Assembly (NCBI RefSeq): GCF_024746815.1
Contig: NZ_CP080525.1
Location: 1,798,001-1,862,000, forward strand
Reading direction: 5' to 3'
Length of the DNA: 64,000 nucleotides
From: Mesorhizobium sp. AR07
Lineage (GTDB): Bacteria; Pseudomonadota; Alphaproteobacteria; Rhizobiales; Rhizobiaceae
Position 1 is the first letter of the stretch, and every line of letters starts with the position of its first letter. The notes under the pieces were generated by a model. It ran no database searches. It saw only the letters and a list, made by a program, of their open reading frames with translations, and was not told the DNA's origin. Below are positions 59,096 to 64,000 of this stretch, piece after piece. The translations under genes and the position numbers were made by a program.

Positions 59096-62000
59096 ATGGC
59101 GAGCTGCAAAAGTGCGGGGATGGCGCTCGCCGCGATTGGATTGCGTACACTGATACTGATGAAGGCTTCGCCCAGTTGGCGGCTGTCGGCTGCACTTGCC
59201 GTCTGCCTTGCTCTGAACGCACCGACGCTCGCGGCAGAGAAGGACTATGCCGGCTGTGTCGGCAAGGACGTCGAGCCGGACAAGCGCATCGCGGCCTGTA
59301 CGCCGATCGCGGAGGACAAGGGGGAATTCTACCACAACCGAATGATCGCCTATTTCAAGCGCGGCATCGCGTGGGATGACAAGCGCGACTATGACCGCGC
59401 AATCGCCGACTACGACCAGGCAGTCAGCCTCGACCCGAACGAGCCGGAGGCTTACTACAACAGAGGCACTACGTGGTTCAACAAGGGCGATAGCGACCGC
59501 GCCATCATCGACTTCGATCAGGCAATCAACCTCAATCCGCAATATACCAAAAGCTATCTCAATCGCGGAACGGCATGGTTCAAGAAGGGTGATGACAAGC
59601 ACGCCATTGCCGATTTCGACAAGACGATCAGTCTCGACCCGAGTCTCGCTGACGCCTTTTAAAAGCGTGGCATGGCAATGTTCCGCGCAGGCAAGAGCGA
59701 CCGCGCCATGCTTGATTTCAACCAGGCGATCGCACTCGATCCGAAATTCGCCAAGGCTTACACGGCTCGCGGCTATGCTTGGGCGCAAAAAGCCGACGAT
59801 GAGCGCGCCATGGCCGACTACAACACGGCACTCAGCCTCGATCCGAAAAACAGCGAGGCCTATCTCGATCGGGGCCTTGTCTGGATGAACCGGGGCGACA
59901 ATGCGCGGGCCATCGCCGACTTCCAGCAGGCCATCATTGCCGATCCGAAAAACGGCAATGCGCACAACAACCTGGGTTTGATCTGGTCTCGAAAAGGCGA
60001 CCTGGAGAGGAGCACGGCAGAATATGACGAGGCGATCCGCCTCGATCCGAAGGACGCCATGGCTCACCTCAACCGCGGTATCAACCTGGCGGCCAAACGC
60101 GACATCGATAGCGCCATTGCCGATTTCGACCGGGCGATCGAAATCGACCCACGTTTCGCCAACGCCTATTTTGCCCGCGGTACGGTGTGGGCCGACAAGA
60201 GGGACCATGGCCGGGCAATCACCGACTATGACAAGGCGATCAGCCTCGATCCGAAAAGCGGCGCTTACTTCAATCGAGCCTTGGCCAAGACGATCGAGGG
60301 AGACCTCGTCGGCGCGGCCGCCGATTGCCGAAAGGCCATCGAGCTCGATCCAAAAAAAGCCGGCGCGTGCAGCACGCAAGCGGCGGTCGCCGAGGCCCCG
60401 GCTGCGCCTCAGGCGGCCAAGCCGGCGGAGCCCATCGCCATTCCGAAGCAGGATGATTCCAGCGTCGTGGCCTGGAGCATCCAGCGCGGGCTGGACCTGC
60501 AGATGCGAGGTGATGTCAGCGGCGCCATCGGCGAATTCAGCCGGGCAATCGAGCGGGATAGCTACAACGCCGAAGCTTATTATGACCGGGCACTCGCCGA
60601 GGCATCCCTGGGAAACTATGCCATTGCCGCCGCAGACTGTCGGCGCGCAATCGAACTCGACCCAAAGCGCGCCGGCACCTGCCTTGAACACGCGCCCGGC
60701 GAAGAAGCGCGGTCGGATACGAAAGCGACAAGGGACCCCGCAACCGCAAGGATCCTGCTCGAGCGCGCCGGGGCGCGGCTTGCAAAATATGGCGTCGACG
60801 GCGCGCTTGTCGATTTCGACAAGTCCATCAGCCTCGACCCGGACAATGCCGACGCCTATCTCGGCCGCAGCCGCGCCAGGATGCTCAAGGGAGACAGTGC
60901 CGGGTCGGCGGCCGATTGCCGGCATGCCATAACGCTCGATCCGACGCGGGCGGCAAGCTGCAGCGACCGGGTTTCGAGCGACGAGAGCAAACCGGCACCG
61001 TTGCCAGACACACAACAGCCGAAGCCGCGAGCCGTCGTTCCGAATGTAACGGCCACGCAAGACACGCTGGCCGCGACGGCCATGGAGGCGACCGAACCGC
61101 GAGCTCTGGAAGCGATCCTTGGCGGCGACGCCTTCCTGGACATGGGCAAGTACGATCAGGCGATCGGCGCCTACAACCAGGCGATCTCGCTCGATCCGAG
61201 AAACCGGTTCGCCTATTTCGGCCGCGGCAGGGCTTGGGCTGCCAAACGCGCCTACGAGCAGGCGATCGCCGACTATGACAAGGTCATCGAACTCGCCCCC
61301 AATTTTGCCGCGGCTCATTTTCGCCGGGGCCTCGCCAAGGTCACGTCAGGTGATGCGGAGGGCGCGCTTGCTGATTGCGGCCGAGCCGCCGTGCTCGATC
61401 CGATGGCACCAGGTGCATATTTCTGCAAAGGCATGGCCTGGCATGCGAAGGGTGATGCCGCGCGCGCGGTCGCCGGCTATTCAGTGGCGATCGAGATCGA
61501 TCCGAAGGATGCCGCCAGCTACTACGGGCGCGGCATGGCGCGGGCCGACGGGAAAGACTACGATGGCGCCATTGCCGACTTCAATCAGGCGACCAAGCTC
61601 GACCCGGACAACGCAGACTATCTCGTCAGCCGCAAGGCGGCGGTGGCGGCGAAAGCCGAGCTGCAGCCCGCGCCTTCCGTTGAACCCGTCGAACCAACCG
61701 ATCCGCGAGTGCCCGCCGCTGTCAGGAACGGCGACAGTCTGGCCAAACAGCGCAAGTACAAACAGGCGGTCGCACAGTACGACCGTGCCATCAAGATCGA
61801 CCCCCATAATCTGGAAGCCTATGTCGGCCGCGCCGATGTGTGGTTCAGGCAGAAAGACTACGACCGCGCGATTGGCGACTACGACAAGGCAATTCAGGTC
61901 GCTCCGACCGAGGCGAATCTTTTTGTCCGCCGCGGGCTGACGTGGCTGGAGAAGCGCCGCTTCGACTTGCCGTTGCCGATTGCGAGCAGGCGATGCAGCT

Positions 62001-64000
62001 CGATCCGAAGTCCATCGACCCCTATTTTTGCCGCGGACTCGTCTGGCAGAGGAAAGGCGATCGCGACCGGGCCATCGACGACTATAGCCGCGCGATCAAG
62101 ATCGAGCCCGGCGACTATGCAATGTATCTGATCAGGGGCAAGGTTTGGGCGGACAGGAAGGATTACGACCGCGCCATTGCCGATTTCGACAAGGCGCTGA
62201 GCCTCAAGCCGGACAATGCCCGAGCCCGAACGGAGCGCGAGGCAGCGGTGGCGGCGAAGGGAAAGGGCGACACGGCCACCGCCGCGGTCGGCACCGAACC
62301 TGCGGCCCCGCAGCACGCCGACAACAATACCCAGTCCGACGGCAAGCTTTCCACCGCCAAGATGGCGGAGCTCATTCAGGCGACCGACCCGCGCGTTCTG
62401 GCCGCGGTGCAGAAGGGTGACAGCCTGTCGGATGCGAGCCAGTACGACCAGGCAATTGGTGCGTATGGCAGGGCGATCGCGCTCGACCCCGACAGCCCCC
62501 TCGCCTACTTTGGCCGCGGCAATGCCTGGTCCGCCAAGCAAGCCTATGATCGGGCGATTGCCGACTATGACCAGGTGATCCGGCTCGTACCGGATCTGGT
62601 CTCGGCTCTTGTTCGCCGGGGCATGGCCAAGGCCACGTTGGGTGATGCCGAAGGTGCTCTCGCCGACTGCGGCAGGGCCGCCGTGATCGATCCGAACGTG
62701 CTGGATGCATATTTCTGCATGGGCATGGCCTGGCACGTGAAGGGCGATACCGGGAGAGCGATCACAGCCTATTCGGCGGCGATCGAAATCGATCCGAAGG
62801 ATGCCCCCAGCTATTACGGGCGCGGCATAGAACGGGCCGACAGCAAAGACTACGGCGGCGCCATTGCCGACTTCGACCAGGCGATAAGGCTCAATCCGGA
62901 CAATCCGGACTACGCGGCTGTCCGCAAGGCGGCGGTGGCTGCGTTAAAGAAAGGCGGTGCCACACCTGGTGCCGTCGGCTCGGATCCGAAGAACCTCAAG
63001 GCCTTCATGGATCGCGGCGATGCGTTCTACAGGAGCCGCAAATACGATCGCGCCATTGCCGAGTACAGCCGCGCGATCGCGCTCGATCCAAGGAAGGCCG
63101 CCGCCTATGTCGGGCGGGGAATTTCGCGCGCCGAGAAGGGTGACTATGATGGAGCCATCGACGACTACGGCAAGGTGATCGAGCTCTATCCGGCCTATTT
63201 CGACGCTTACCTCGGCCGCGCCATTGCCTGGAGCAAGAAGGACCAATTGGATCGCGCCATCGCCGACTACAATCGCGCGGCCGAAATCGAGCCCGGCTAT
63301 GCGCCTGTCTATTTCGGGCGCGGCAGCGCCTGGTTCGCCAAGGGCGACTACGATCGAGCCCTTGCCGACTACGACCAGGCGCTCAAGCTCGATCCAAAGC
63401 TGGCCATCGCCCGCAAAGGCCGCAAGCTGGCAGTGGCGGCGAAAGCGAACGCCTCAAAAACATCAGACGAAACCGCTGGCCAGGCTAGCGAGGAGGCGAT
63501 CAAGCCAAGTGGCGCTTCGCCAGCCGCGCAGGCGTTCAGCAGGGGCTGGACGCTGCACGAGAGGGACGACTATGACGGGGCCATAGCGCTTTACGACAAT
63601 GCGATTGCGCTCTTTCCGGCATTCCACGACGCCTATCTGGCCCGAGCGATGGCCTGGGGATCCAAGGGCGAATACGCTCATGCCGTCGCCGATTACAGCC
63701 AGGCAATCACGCTCAATCCGAATTTTGCCGATACCTACTACGACCGTGGTCAGAACCGGAGTGTCCAAAGAGATTACGACGGGGCGCTTGCTGACTACGG
63801 AAAAGCCATCGGTCTCAATACCAAGGACGCAAGGGTCTATGCCGATCGGGGCCTCATATTGATGGGCAGGCATGAGGACGTTGCAGCGTTACGTGATTTC
63901 GAAAAGGCGCTCAGCCTCGATCGCAGGAACGCCTTTGCCTATCTGGGCCGAGGCGTGATTCGGATCAGCAAGGCGGATTATGACGGAGCCATCGCCGATT
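59096..64000 (+). pseudogene. Giant TPR-repeat secreted protein gene, disrupted
   Basis: A signal peptide (ATG 59096 after GGGGGAGG, or ATG 59159; hydrophobic SAALAVCLALNA) is followed by tetratricopeptide repeats of 34 residues, each with the pattern AYxxRGxxWxxKGDYDRAIADYDxAIxLDP. The frame is broken twice. First, a TAA at 59660-59662 stands where the repeat expects Tyr (LADAF-stop-KRGMAMF), with repeats continuing in the same frame from 59672. Second, near 61966-61969 one base is missing (RFDL then AVADCEQAMQLDP in another frame). The repeats then run open past the right edge. Either the gene has decayed or these are sequence errors; the three segments are 59096-59662, 59672 to about 61968, and about 61969-64000. 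Confidence 0.8.
61088..63444 (+). repeat. Higher-order duplication of four- to five-TPR blocks
   Basis: Inside the TPR gene, larger blocks recur, each ending in a xRKxAVAAK-like segment: 61088-61653, about 61708-62256, 62380-62949 and about 62980-63444. The first and third blocks correspond repeat by repeat over about 566-570 bases (e.g. AYFGRGxAWxAKxAY, GDAEGALADCGRAAV, SAAIEIDPKDAxSYYGRG). The gene therefore grew by duplicating blocks of several TPRs, not single units. Confidence 0.7.

Overview
The window looks like chromosomal DNA of a Mesorhizobium-type alphaproteobacterium (Rhizobiales). The evidence is the uniformly high G+C, dense operons with ATGA-type overlaps, rhizobial small families (DUF982, DUF3309), GGAAC-N16-CGTT promoters of the sigma-EcfG type, MocD/MocE-like proteins, two-subunit aconitase X, and palindromic intergenic repeats of the kind scattered through rhizobial genomes. 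I see no rRNA, tRNA, CRISPR array, insertion sequence or phage gene. About four fifths of the window is a run of ABC-importer and catabolic operons; the last 10 kb is a stress/housekeeping stretch that ends in a decayed TPR gene.

Layout. (A) 1-12127: a sugar-type binding protein on the minus strand, divergent from a plus-strand run of ABC ATPase, permease, SDR dehydrogenase, AraC regulator, SRPBCC protein, a complete molybdenum hydroxylase (FAD, 2Fe-2S, and a Mo subunit split into two genes), its CoxD/CoxE-like maturation pair and a lactonase-like amidohydrolase. (B) 12198-19825: an AhpD-like protein, then a minus-strand CUT2 sugar importer with two permeases. One permease is fused to a strictosidine-synthase/SMP-30-like propeller, and a second propeller protein follows it. 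(C) 20097-24167: an MFS exporter, and a plus-strand pair of an ornithine-cyclodeaminase-like protein and a HAL/PAL-family protein without the MIO serine. (D) 24132-38240: a 14-gene minus-strand array, probably one operon, facing a LacI regulator (38578-39606). It joins a CUT1 importer with two complementary-degenerate ATPases, a second CUT2 importer, MocA/MocC-like enzymes, an aldose-epimerase-like DUF4432 protein, a MocD-like desaturase/hydroxylase, a MocE-like Rieske ferredoxin and a variant PanB homologue. (E) 39666-45125: an SsuABC-like importer with an AprBA-like flavoprotein/ferredoxin pair and a redoxin. (F) 45536-54110: two-subunit aconitase X, a polyamine-type ABC importer, a PfkB kinase, an ADP-ribosylglycohydrolase and a HutC-type GntR regulator. 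(G) 54247-64000: small proteins, an HWE/HisKA_2 sensor kinase, a PNPOx-fold protein, a DUF3309 gene, a methyltransferase-like membrane protein and a broken TPR gene.

How the genes work together. Each catabolic block follows one plan: a regulator, a binding protein with its importer, and then enzymes acting on the imported compound. None of the substrates can be read from the sequence alone. In block D the MocA/B/C/D/E-like set suggests import and oxidative O-demethylation of a methylated polyol or amino-polyol, with rhizopine as the nearest precedent. In four importer operons the junction after the binding-protein gene carries a strong GC hairpin, a plausible device for making more binding protein than permease. 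In block G three GGAAC-N16-CGTT promoters within 2.9 kb, next to an HWE kinase, mark a general-stress-response island.
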